Assembly (NCBI GenBank): GCA_031253495.1
Contig: JAIRWC010000006.1
Coordinates: 1-57,969 of the forward strand
Reading direction: 5' to 3'
From: Oscillospiraceae bacterium
Lineage (GTDB): Bacteria; Bacillota; Clostridia; Oscillospirales; Ruminococcaceae
DNA length: 57,969 bases
Shown in pieces: positions 15,432 through 23,601 of the stretch. The notes under the pieces are model-generated. The model saw nothing but the letters and a program-made list of their open reading frames with translations, had not been told where the DNA came from and searched no databases. The position numbers were made by a program, and so were the translations under genes. Numbering within the stretch: the stretch's first letter is position 1; each line of letters opens with the position of its first letter.

Positions 15432-15447
15432 TTTGCCTCAAGGCAAA
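15432..15447 (+). promoter_or_regulatory. Hairpin just before the ribosome binding site of the ABC operon
   Basis: TTTGCC, a TCAA loop and GGCAAA form a 6-bp stem 3 nt before the GGAGG site. It may protect the 5' end of the mRNA or tune translation of the abundant binding protein. Confidence 0.4.
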
Positions 15448-15463
15448 AAAGGAGGATGTTATT

Positions 15464-16804
15464 ATGCGCAGCAAAGCAATCAAAAAATTAACCGCCTTAC
15501 TCTTGGCGGGAACGACGGCGGCAATGGCGGCGGGCTGTTCCGCCAAACCGGAAGACGCGGCGACGGATTTCGGCGGGAACGGGGGCGGCGACGGAACGGT
15601 AACGCTTAACGTTATCAACTATCACGTCGGAACGGATTACGCCGCGGATTATTACAGCTACCTCTTCGACAGCTTCACCAAAACCGAGGAAGGGAAGAAC
15701 GTAAGGTTCAATTTTGAGGAAATTCCCACCACCGACGCTTTCAACCAGAAGATTAAGCTGTTGATTTCCAGCGGAACCCTGCCCGACATCGTGCTGAACG
15801 GCGGAAACAACATAATCGAGATAGCGGCGCGTTCCGGCAAGGTCGCCGACCTGACGCCCTATTTCGACGCCGACCCCGAATGGAAGGCGCTGTTCGACGA
15901 ACGCTCGCTCGAGTTCAACACGGTGGACGGCAAAATCTACGGGGTGCCCGTGTCAAAAGAAATCTCCTACGTCTACTACAACAAGGACTTGTTCAAAAAA
16001 GCGGGCATAACCCCGCCCGAAACGGCGTTTGAAACGTGGGAGGAATTTTTCGACGCGTGCGAAAAATTCAAAGCCGCCGGCATAACCCCCTTAGGGATGG
16101 ACACCGCCGATTCCGGCTGGTTATCCAACCTGTGGTTCAGCGCGCTGATTGCCACGCAAAACGCGAACGGCGAGAAGTGGATGAACACGGCTTACCCGAC
16201 CGATTATGAAACGCCGGAAGTAATCGGCGCGGCAAAAAAGCTGCAGAAAATGCTTGCCGAATACACGACGGCGGACGCGGCGGGCGGAAAATACGACCCC
16301 ATGGCGACGCACTTCTTCAACGGGGAAGTGGCGATGTTCCCGAACGGACCTTGGATGATACCGGATTTCAAAAACACGGAAAAAGCCCCCGAAGGCTTCT
16401 ACGACAAAGTCGGAATAATGCTTATGCCAAAGTACGGTATGTCGTTGGTGCCGACGCCCGGGGATATGGTCGGGGCAAGCGACCCGACTAAGATTAAGGC
16501 GGCCGTGGCTTTCCTGAAGTATGAAACGACGGTTGAAAATCAAATCAAGGCGCTTGAAATGACGGGGCTTCAGCCGGTTTCGCCGCAGGTAATCGTGCCG
16601 GCGGAGCTTAAGGCGAACGACCCGCTCATGGCGGAGGTTTTGGACATCGGGGCGAAAGCTAAGACGACATACGGTCAAAACCAAGCCTATTGGTATCAAA
16701 ACGTCATTGACGCGTTTTCCGTAATTTTGCCGGACCTGGCTTATTACAACATAACGCCGGAGGAGTTTTGCGCCAAACTGTCGGAAGCGGCAAGGAAGAA
16801 TTGA
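15464..16804 (+). CDS. ABC transporter substrate-binding lipoprotein (carbohydrate, family 1)
   Basis: The 446-residue protein has a lipoprotein signal peptide with the Cys at residue 25 (MAAGC) after a basic n-region and hydrophobic core, so it is anchored to the outer face of the membrane. The rest matches the family 1 solute-binding fold for oligosaccharides: SGTLPDIVLNGG, GVPVSKEISYVYYNKDLFKKAG split across about 155-175, GEVAMFPNGPWMI, and a C-terminal helix-rich lobe. A strong AAAAAAGGAGGATG site precedes the ATG. It is the first gene of an import operon followed by two permeases, a GH65 phosphorylase and a HAD hydrolase. The sugar is probably an alpha-linked disaccharide, inferred from GH65. 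Confidence 0.92.
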   Translation: MRSKAIKKLTALLLAGTTAAMAAGCSAKPEDAATDFGGNGGGDGTVTLNVINYHVGTDYAADYYSYLFDSFTKTEEGKNVRFNFEEIPTTDAFNQKIKLLISSGTLPDIVLNGGNNIIEIAARSGKVADLTPYFDADPEWKALFDERSLEFNTVDGKIYGVPVSKEISYVYYNKDLFKKAGITPPETAFETWEEFFDACEKFKAAGITPLGMDTADSGWLSNLWFSALIATQNANGEKWMNTAYPTDYETPEVIGAAKKLQKMLAEYTTADAAGGKYDPMATHFFNGEVAMFPNGPWMIPDFKNTEKAPEGFYDKVGIMLMPKYGMSLVPTPGDMVGASDPTKIKAAVAFLKYETTVENQIKALEMTGLQPVSPQVIVPAELKANDPLMAEVLDIGAKAKTTYGQNQAYWYQNVIDAFSVILPDLAYYNITPEEFCAKLSEAARKN

Positions 16805-16810
16805 GGACGC

Positions 16811-16844
16811 GGGGCGGGGCGGGGCGAACGCCCCCTCCGCCCCC
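16811..16844 (+). other. G/C-rich intercistronic hairpin
   Basis: GGGGCG (16821-16826) pairs with CGCCCC (16829-16834), and an outer GGGGCG/CGCCCC pair (16811-16816 with 16839-16844) extends the stem. It sits between the binding-protein and first permease genes, where such hairpins stabilise the upstream message so that the binding protein is made in excess. Confidence 0.5.
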
Positions 16845-16872
16845 GAAACTACATAAACGGGGGGTGAGTAAA

Positions 16873-17757
16873 ATGATTAGGCGCAAGGGCGTTTGGATAA
16901 CGCTGTTTATACTGCCTTGCATGGTTTTGTTCGCGTTCGTTTACGCGGCGCCGATAGTTACCGTCGCGGCGACGTCCCTGACGAGGTACACGGCTTTTGA
17001 AAAGCCCGCCTTTACCGGCTTCGCGAATTTCAAGACCATATTCGGCGACAAGGATTTCCTGATTTCCGTCAAGAACACCGTCGTATGGGTGCTGCTGCAA
17101 ACGACGCTCCACGTTTCCGTCGGGCTGGTCATGGCGCTCATGCTTCACAGAAAACCCAAAGGCTGGAAATTCACCCGGACGGTTTATCTGATACCGAACA
17201 TCATACCGACGGCGGCCACGGGGATTATGTTCACCTTGCTGCTTAACCCGACATTCGGCGTAATAAAGGATTTATTCGCCTTCCTCGGCGTAAGCGGCCC
17301 CGTTCCGAACCTGCTGGGCAACTCGAAATACGCCTTTTGGGCGGTAACCGCCACATGGATATTCTATTCCGCGTTTAACACGGTAATTTTCTTGGCGGAA
17401 CTGAGCGCCGTAAACAAGGACATATACGAGGCGGCGGCGATTGACGGCGCCACCCCGTCGCAGGTGGACAGGCACATAAACCTGCCCATTTTGAAAAACG
17501 CCGTGGGAACCTGCGTTATACTGGCTTCGGTCGCTATGGTGTCGCAATTCGACATTATTTACATGACCACGCGGGGCGGTCCCGGAACCTCGACGCTCAA
17601 CCTGCCCGTCTACCTGTACAAGGCGATGCTGCTCGAAAACAATTACGGCAAGGCCAACGCGGTAGGGGTCGTTCAAATTATACTGGGCGTATCGCTCGTA
17701 TTGGCAATCCGCCGCCTGTTCAGGTCGGGCGACGGCAGGAAAACTGCGTTAAACTGA
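16873..17757 (+). CDS. Sugar ABC transporter permease (MalF-like)
   Basis: The 294-residue inner-membrane subunit has six predicted helices and the EAA loop that docks the ATPase (IYEAAAIDGATPSQ, about residues 182-195). The start ATG 16873 follows GGGGGGTGAGTAAA; a frame open further upstream to 16768 runs through the hairpin and is not used. It forms a heterodimer with the next permease. No ATPase gene is in the operon, so a shared MsmX/MsiK-type ATPase encoded elsewhere is inferred, as is common for this family in Firmicutes. Confidence 0.93.
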   Translation: MIRRKGVWITLFILPCMVLFAFVYAAPIVTVAATSLTRYTAFEKPAFTGFANFKTIFGDKDFLISVKNTVVWVLLQTTLHVSVGLVMALMLHRKPKGWKFTRTVYLIPNIIPTAATGIMFTLLLNPTFGVIKDLFAFLGVSGPVPNLLGNSKYAFWAVTATWIFYSAFNTVIFLAELSAVNKDIYEAAAIDGATPSQVDRHINLPILKNAVGTCVILASVAMVSQFDIIYMTTRGGPGTSTLNLPVYLYKAMLLENNYGKANAVGVVQIILGVSLVLAIRRLFRSGDGRKTALN

Positions 17758-17776
17758 CGCGAGGGGGGTGATTGAC

Positions 17777-18604
17777 ATGAAAAGCAAGAAAAAGAGGACG
17801 CCTTTTATACACTTTCTTATGCTGGTAACGGTGTTTATATCTCTCGCGCCGATAACATGGGTTTTTATCAGCTCGTTCAAAACCTATTCCGAAATCAACT
17901 CGTCCGCGCTGTCGCTGCCCGCCTCGCCGAGCTTCAAGAACTATGCCGCCGCGTTCAAATACGCCCCCATATTGAAGTATTTCCTTAACAGCGCGGTCAT
18001 CGTCGGCATAAGCATCTTCATAACGGCGGCGATTGTGTCGATGTGCGCTTACGTAACGTCGCGCTTCAGGTTTAAGTTAAAACCGGTGATAATCGCGTTA
18101 ATCGCCGCCTCTCTGCTGCTTCCGGCGCAGTCTGTCTCGCAGCCGCTGTTTTCGATATTCACCGCGCTGAACATATTCGACACGAAAATAGGGCTTATAC
18201 TCGTTTATTCCGCCATGGGAATACCGATGTCGTTTTTCGTGATGTTCAGCTACTATATGACCATACCGGCGGAGATAGAGGAAGCCGCGTATATCGACGG
18301 CGCCGGGTTCTTCCGGACGTTCGCGACGGTTGTTTTGCCCCTTGCGAAGCCGGGGCTCGCGACGACGGCGATATTGCAGTTCATCAACATATGGAACGAG
18401 TTTTATTTCGCGCTGATACTCACAAGCGGCGACAGGGCCAGAACCGTGCCGATTGCGCTGAATTATTACATGAGCACTTTCGCCAACAACTATTCGGCGC
18501 TGTTCGCGGCGGTAATACTGACGGTCGCCCCGACGATACTGTTCTTCATAACCATGCAAAAGCAGGTTATAGACAGCCTTACGTCGGGCGCGGTAAAAGG
18601 ATGA
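17777..18604 (+). CDS. Sugar ABC transporter permease (MalG-like)
   Basis: The 275-residue partner permease has six helices and the EAA loop IEEAAYIDGAGFFRTF (about 169-184). ATG 17777 follows GAGGGGGGTGATTGAC; the GTG three codons earlier overlaps that site and is less likely. The gap from the first permease is 19 nt, and the GH65 gene begins 16 nt after it with its own GAAAGGGAGG site. Together the two permeases form the membrane channel through which the sugar delivered by the binding lipoprotein enters. Confidence 0.93.
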   Translation: MKSKKKRTPFIHFLMLVTVFISLAPITWVFISSFKTYSEINSSALSLPASPSFKNYAAAFKYAPILKYFLNSAVIVGISIFITAAIVSMCAYVTSRFRFKLKPVIIALIAASLLLPAQSVSQPLFSIFTALNIFDTKIGLILVYSAMGIPMSFFVMFSYYMTIPAEIEEAAYIDGAGFFRTFATVVLPLAKPGLATTAILQFINIWNEFYFALILTSGDRARTVPIALNYYMSTFANNYSALFAAVILTVAPTILFFITMQKQVIDSLTSGAVKG

Positions 18605-18620
18605 AAGGGAGGCGTCGGAC

Positions 18621-20954
18621 ATGAACGGAAAAAAACAGCCCATATACCCCGTCGAGCCTTGGAGCGTAACGGAAACCTCTTTTGACACGGGGTGCAATTA
18701 CCGCAACGAAACGGCGTTCTCGCTTTCCAACGGTTACATCGGCACGCGCGGAACGTTTGAAGAAGGCTACGATTTCCCGGAAAACACGGGGCTTGAGGGC
18801 AATTATATAAACGGCTTTTACGAAAGCGCGGAAATACGCTACGGCGAATGGAACTTCGGCTTTCCCGAACGCAGCCAGTCGCTGCTCAACCTGCCCAATC
18901 TTAAAACCACCCGCATCTTCCTCGGCGGGGAAGCGTTCGATATGAGAAAGGGCGTAATCCGCGATTATCGGCGAACGCTGGATATGCGTTCGGGAATACT
19001 GACGCGTTCGCTGATATGGGAATCGCCCGGGGGCAAACGCGCGCGCGTCGAAACGCAACGGTTCGTATCGCTCGCGGTTAAGCACATAATGGTTCAGCGC
19101 GTTTTTGTAACGCCGCTCAACTTCGACGGGGAAGTGAGGATACTTTCCGTTTTGGACGCCGACGTGGAAAACCATACCCGCGCCGCCAACCCCTTGGTTG
19201 ATTACGGACCGTTCGGGCGGACGCTCGTTCCCGACGAAATATCGGCGGAGAACGACACGCTGTTTTATGCGGGGCATACGGCGAACAGCGGCATGAAAAC
19301 GGCTTGCGGTTGTTTCCACAAGCTGACCGGGGCGAAAATCGCGGAAAGCTACGAGACCGACGGGCTTTCCTGCCGCGTGGAATACGTTTTTCAAGGCGCG
19401 GCGACCATGGAAAAATTCATTGTTTACGCGTCAAGCCTCGACTCTTCGGAAGACGGGTTAAGCGGCTTTGCGCGCGGGGTTCTTGAAAAAGCGGCAAACG
19501 ACGGTTACGACGCCCTGTCCGAGGAGCAAAAGGCGCGCGTCCGGTCATTCTGGGAAACCGCCGACGTTGAAATCGACGGGGACGACGCCATCCAACAGGG
19601 GCTGCGGTTCAATCTGTTCCACCTTATGCAGTCGGCGAACCGCGACGGAAACGCGGGGATGGGGGCGAAAGGGCTTTCGGGCGAGGGCTACGAGGGGCAT
19701 TATTTCTGGGACACGGAAATATACGTCCTGCCGGTGTTCACGCATACCTTCCCCGATATAACGAAATCGCTCCTCGACTATCGGTTCAACACGCTGGACG
19801 CCGCGCGGTTACGCGCGAGGGAACTGGGGCACGGCAAGGGCGCCTTATACCCTTGGCGCACCATTAACGGCTTTGAATGTTCCGCGTATCTGCCGCTCGG
19901 AACCGCCCAGTACCACATAAACGCCGACATAGCCTACGCCTTTTCCCAATATGTGAAGGTTGCGGGGGATACGGATTATCTAAAGGAAAAAGCCGCGGAA
20001 GTGCTGTGCGAAACGGCCCGCGTCTGGGCGGACGTCGGCTGCTTTTCCGAGGCGCGCGGCGGGAAATACTGCATATGCTCGGTTACGGGCCCCGACGAAT
20101 ACACCGCGCTTGTAGACAACAACTTTTACACGAATCTCATGGCGTACGGAAATCTTTGGGACGCCGCGGACGCCGTCAGATGGCTTGAAAAAAACGACGG
20201 GGACGCCTTTCGCGCCCTGACCGAAAAAATCGAGCTTTCCCCCGACGAGCCTAAACAGTGGGAAAAAATCGCCTCGGAAATGTATCTGCCGTTCGATGAA
20301 AAGGAACAGGTATATCTGCAAGACGACGGGTTCTTATTGAGGAAGCCGTGGGACGACTCGCTCATACCGCCCGAAAAACGCCGTTTGCTTTATGAAAACT
20401 ATCATCCGCTTTTCATTTGGCGCCAACGTATGGCAAAACAGGCGGACACCGTTCTCGCCATGCTTTTGCACAGCGAATATTTCGACAGGGAAACAATCGA
20501 GCGCCATTATGACTATTACGGCAAGGTAACGCTCCACCACTCGTCGCTGTCTAAATGCGTCTTCGGAATAATCGCGAGCCTAATAGGCAAACGGGAAGAG
20601 GCGTACCGGTGTTTCAACGAATCCGCGCGAATGGACATCGACGATTATCACGGTAACTTTTACGCGGGTATCCACACGGCGAATATGGCGGGTTCTTGGC
20701 TGTCGGTCGTTTACGGATTCGCCGGGCTGAACACGGGCGGGGGGAAATTGAAACTTTCGCCGTTTTTGCCCGAGGCGTGGCGCGGATACCGTTTCCGCCT
20801 GTCGTTCGGGGGAAGGCGATTTGAAATTTCGGTAAAGAAAAGCGGCTGCTTCGTCAGGCAGCTGAGCGGGGAACCGCTTGACATTACGATATACGGCAAA
20901 ATTTACCGCTTGGACGGAGAGGGGGATTTTATAAAATGCGCAAATACGGAGTAA
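18621..20954 (+). CDS. Glycoside hydrolase family 65 disaccharide phosphorylase
   Basis: The 777-residue cytoplasmic enzyme has the full GH65 layout: N-terminal beta-sandwich (about 1-280), (alpha/alpha)6 barrel with YFWDTEIYVLPVF and the general acid in TGPDEYTALVDNNFY (about residue 493), the phosphate loop HHSSLS (about 640-645), and a C-terminal beta-sheet domain. GH65 members split maltose, trehalose, kojibiose or nigerose with phosphate, giving beta-glucose-1-phosphate and glucose. Which sugar cannot be read from sequence. It lies directly downstream of the importer, so imported disaccharide is likely split here, saving one ATP. Its 3' end overlaps the HAD gene by 19 nt. Confidence 0.93.
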   Translation: MNGKKQPIYPVEPWSVTETSFDTGCNYRNETAFSLSNGYIGTRGTFEEGYDFPENTGLEGNYINGFYESAEIRYGEWNFGFPERSQSLLNLPNLKTTRIFLGGEAFDMRKGVIRDYRRTLDMRSGILTRSLIWESPGGKRARVETQRFVSLAVKHIMVQRVFVTPLNFDGEVRILSVLDADVENHTRAANPLVDYGPFGRTLVPDEISAENDTLFYAGHTANSGMKTACGCFHKLTGAKIAESYETDGLSCRVEYVFQGAATMEKFIVYASSLDSSEDGLSGFARGVLEKAANDGYDALSEEQKARVRSFWETADVEIDGDDAIQQGLRFNLFHLMQSANRDGNAGMGAKGLSGEGYEGHYFWDTEIYVLPVFTHTFPDITKSLLDYRFNTLDAARLRARELGHGKGALYPWRTINGFECSAYLPLGTAQYHINADIAYAFSQYVKVAGDTDYLKEKAAEVLCETARVWADVGCFSEARGGKYCICSVTGPDEYTALVDNNFYTNLMAYGNLWDAADAVRWLEKNDGDAFRALTEKIELSPDEPKQWEKIASEMYLPFDEKEQVYLQDDGFLLRKPWDDSLIPPEKRRLLYENYHPLFIWRQRMAKQADTVLAMLLHSEYFDRETIERHYDYYGKVTLHHSSLSKCVFGIIASLIGKREEAYRCFNESARMDIDDYHGNFYAGIHTANMAGSWLSVVYGFAGLNTGGGKLKLSPFLPEAWRGYRFRLSFGGRRFEISVKKSGCFVRQLSGEPLDITIYGKIYRLDGEGDFIKCANTE

Positions 20955-21811
20955 TCTTCTTTGATTGGGACGGCACCGCCGTGACGTCCCGTTCGGCTCC
21001 CGCCGACGAAATAATCGGGGCGATGGCGCCGTTGCTGGAAAAAGGGGTCAAACTCGCGGTTATCAGCGGCACGAGTTACCGCAACATCGCGGGCGGCAAA
21101 CTGGCGGAAAGTTTTCCGCCGCCGTCCCGCGCAAACCTTTATTTCGGGCTTGGGCGGGGCGCGAATAACCGCGGTTACGGCGGCGACGGAAAAATTATCG
21201 CGATAGACGGAATCCTGCCGGACAAAAAAACGCTGTCGGCGCTGCACCGAACCTGCTTTCAGCTGCACGAGCATCTGCTGGAGCAATACGGTTATAACAC
21301 CGACGTCATATTCAACCGCGAAAATTATTGCAAAATCGACCTTGAGCCGGATATCGACCGCGGCGAACGTCTTTATTTCAACGGCGGCGAACGGGAATTG
21401 GTCGACAGGCGGCTGACGCGCCACGGGTTTTCGGCGGGCATACGCGGCCTGTTTGAGCTTGCGATTAGTTTCGGGGAGCAAAACGACGTAACCGTGAAGC
21501 CGACCACCGACGCGAAATTTTTGGAGGTGGGGCTCGGCACCAAATCGGATAACGTCAACGCCATTATGCGCCACTTGGAGAAGAACTGCGGCGTAACCGC
21601 GGCGGAGTGTTGTTTTTGGGGCGACGAATACCTTGAGATAAGCCAAGGCGTTTTCGGGAGCGACGCGCTGATGATAACGGAAAAAACGGCAAACTGCGAC
21701 TTCTTCGACGTATCCGACGTCCGCGGCAAACGCCCCCCCGGGGTAAAGCGTCTGGGCAACGGCGTGAACAGGTTTTTGTCCTTTCTGCGGGAACAGGCGG
21801 AAACGGCATAA
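20936..21811 (+). CDS. HAD-family hydrolase, partner of GH65
   Basis: The 291-residue protein has HAD motif I FFDWDGTAVTS (9-19), motif II VISGTS (about 43-48), a Lys in VKPTTDAK (about 184-191) and the acidic motif WGDEYLEI (about 225-232). A large cap between motifs II and III resembles type IIB (Cof/sugar-phosphatase) enzymes rather than the short beta-phosphoglucomutase, which is the usual partner of GH65. The ATG lies inside the GH65 gene with an AGAGGGGG site, implying tight co-expression. Likely roles are sugar-phosphate hydrolysis or conversion of the GH65 product; the substrate is unknown. Confidence 0.75.
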   Translation: MRKYGVIFFDWDGTAVTSRSAPADEIIGAMAPLLEKGVKLAVISGTSYRNIAGGKLAESFPPPSRANLYFGLGRGANNRGYGGDGKIIAIDGILPDKKTLSALHRTCFQLHEHLLEQYGYNTDVIFNRENYCKIDLEPDIDRGERLYFNGGERELVDRRLTRHGFSAGIRGLFELAISFGEQNDVTVKPTTDAKFLEVGLGTKSDNVNAIMRHLEKNCGVTAAECCFWGDEYLEISQGVFGSDALMITEKTANCDFFDVSDVRGKRPPGVKRLGNGVNRFLSFLREQAETA

Positions 21812-21826
21812 ACTTCCCCGGCGGCG

Positions 21827-23578
21827 TTATTCCGCCCTGTCTATCTGATGAACCACCCCGCGTTCCGCGTCCACGGAAACGTGCAAGCCGTCCGCGAGCG
21901 TTTTCGTCGCGGCGATTGCCCCTACTATAACCGGCTTATCCAGCGTCAGCCCGACAATGGCGGCGTGGCTGTTCGCCCCCGGTTCCTCGGTGATAATCGC
22001 GGAAGCCTGCCTGATGTATTCGAGGATATTGTTGGACGTTGACGGGATTACCAAAACGTTTCCGGGTTTAAATTTGGTTTTCACGTCCTCTTCCGTGCGG
22101 CAGACGCAAACCGTCCCCGAACCGGAACCCTTTCCTATTCCCGCCCCGCTAATCAGCGATTCCCCGACGAGGTGGACCTTTATCATGTTGGTGGTTCCGC
22201 TCGCGCCGACCGGCAACCCCGCCGCTACGACGATTATGTCGCCGTTTTTGATATACCCGGCTTCAAAGCACAATTCCTCGCTTTTTTTCAAAACCTCGTC
22301 CGTTGACTGCATAATCGGCATGATTATCGGGTAAACCCCCCATGAAAGGAACAGGTGCCTCGCTATATGCTCGTCAATCACGCAGGCGTAAATGGGCTGA
22401 TTGGGCCGGTATTTGCTTAAAAGCCGCGCCGTTTCGCCGCTTTTCGTTACGGTAAGAATGGCGTCGGCCTCCACGTCGATGGCGGTCGCGCAGGTGGAAT
22501 GACACACCGCGTCGGCGACGCCCAAATGACGGCGCTCGTTGTGGTATCTGTAAAAACGCCTCGCGTAATTTATGTCCTTTTCGGTGTCCTCGGCTATCCT
22601 CGCCATAGTTCCGACGGCTTCGACCGGGTATTTTCCGGCGGCGGTTTCGCCGCTTAACATAACCGCGCTTGTCCCGTCGTAAATCGCGTTCGCCACGTCG
22701 CTGACTTCGGCGCGGGTGGGGCGCGGGTTGACAATCATGCTTTCAAGCATTTGCGTCGCGGTAATGGCGGGCTTGCCCATTCCGAGGCAATGGTGTATCA
22801 GCTTTTTTTGTATGCTCGGCAAAAGGGCGTAATCTATTTCCACGCCCATGTCGCCGCGCGCCACCATTATACCGTCGCTCACGGCGAGAATTTCGCTGAT
22901 ATTGTTCACGCCGTCGGAATTTTCGATTTTGGCGATAACGCGGATATTATGGCATTTATGCTTATCGAGAACCCTGCGGATATCAAGGACGTCCTGCGCC
23001 CTGCTGACGAAGCTCGCGGCGATGAAATCAAACCCCGCCTTAATCCCGAACACTACGTCGTCCTCGTCTTTTTTACTGAGGTAAGCCATGCTCAGCCGAA
23101 CGCCGGGAATGTTCACGCTCTTGTTGCTCTTGATGACGCCCGTGTTCTTAACGTCGCAAACAACGTCGTCCCCGCGCAGTTCTTTAACGCGCAGTTCAAC
23201 AAGCCCGTCGTCCAACAGAATTTTCGTCCCTATGGAAACGTCGGTCGCAAGGGTCTTATGCGTAATTGAGCAACCGGTTTCGTCGCCTTCCCTCTCAAAC
23301 GGGGTCAAGACAAAAATTCCGCCCTCTTTCAGCGTTACCGGCTCCTTGAACGTTTTCAGCCGCACCTCCGGCCCCTTCGTATCGAGAAGCGCGCCGACGT
23401 ACGCGCCCATTTCCCCCCTTACCTTTTTCAGCGTTGAAAGCATGGCGCCGTGGCTCTCGTGCGTGCCGTGCGAAAAGTTAAACCGCGCGACGTTCATACC
23501 CGCCTTAATCATTCCGCGCAAGGTTTCTTCCGTTTCGGTCGACGGGCCGAGAGTGCAGATGATTTTTGTCTTTTTCAT
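21827..23578 (-). CDS. pyk: Pyruvate kinase with C-terminal PEP-utilising domain
   Basis: It catalyses the last step of glycolysis, phosphoenolpyruvate plus ADP to pyruvate plus ATP. The 583-residue protein starts with TKIICTLGPSTE, has ARFNFSHGTHE, the barrel motif MVARGDMGVEI and TQMLESM, then the regulatory C-domain. About 110 extra residues at the end (TEEPGANSHAAIVGLTL) form the mobile PEP-enzyme domain found in Bacillus and Clostridium pyruvate kinases, but here the conserved His that carries phosphate in PEP synthase is in the context NSHAAI. It has an AGGAGAAAC site and lies 23 nt after the amidase gene, so co-transcription is likely. Confidence 0.96.
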   Translation of the reverse strand: MKKTKIICTLGPSTETEETLRGMIKAGMNVARFNFSHGTHESHGAMLSTLKKVRGEMGAYVGALLDTKGPEVRLKTFKEPVTLKEGGIFVLTPFEREGDETGCSITHKTLATDVSIGTKILLDDGLVELRVKELRGDDVVCDVKNTGVIKSNKSVNIPGVRLSMAYLSKKDEDDVVFGIKAGFDFIAASFVSRAQDVLDIRRVLDKHKCHNIRVIAKIENSDGVNNISEILAVSDGIMVARGDMGVEIDYALLPSIQKKLIHHCLGMGKPAITATQMLESMIVNPRPTRAEVSDVANAIYDGTSAVMLSGETAAGKYPVEAVGTMARIAEDTEKDINYARRFYRYHNERRHLGVADAVCHSTCATAIDVEADAILTVTKSGETARLLSKYRPNQPIYACVIDEHIARHLFLSWGVYPIIMPIMQSTDEVLKKSEELCFEAGYIKNGDIIVVAAGLPVGASGTTNMIKVHLVGESLISGAGIGKGSGSGTVCVCRTEEDVKTKFKPGNVLVIPSTSNNILEYIRQASAIITEEPGANSHAAIVGLTLDKPVIVGAIAATKTLADGLHVSVDAERGVVHQIDRAE

Positions 23579-23601
23579 TTCGTTTCTCCTTATTTCTCCT
23601 G

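Noticed and set aside
21820-21836. Terminator between the HAD gene and pyk
   Set aside because: GGCGG and CCGCC form a 5-bp stem only, with no T-run.
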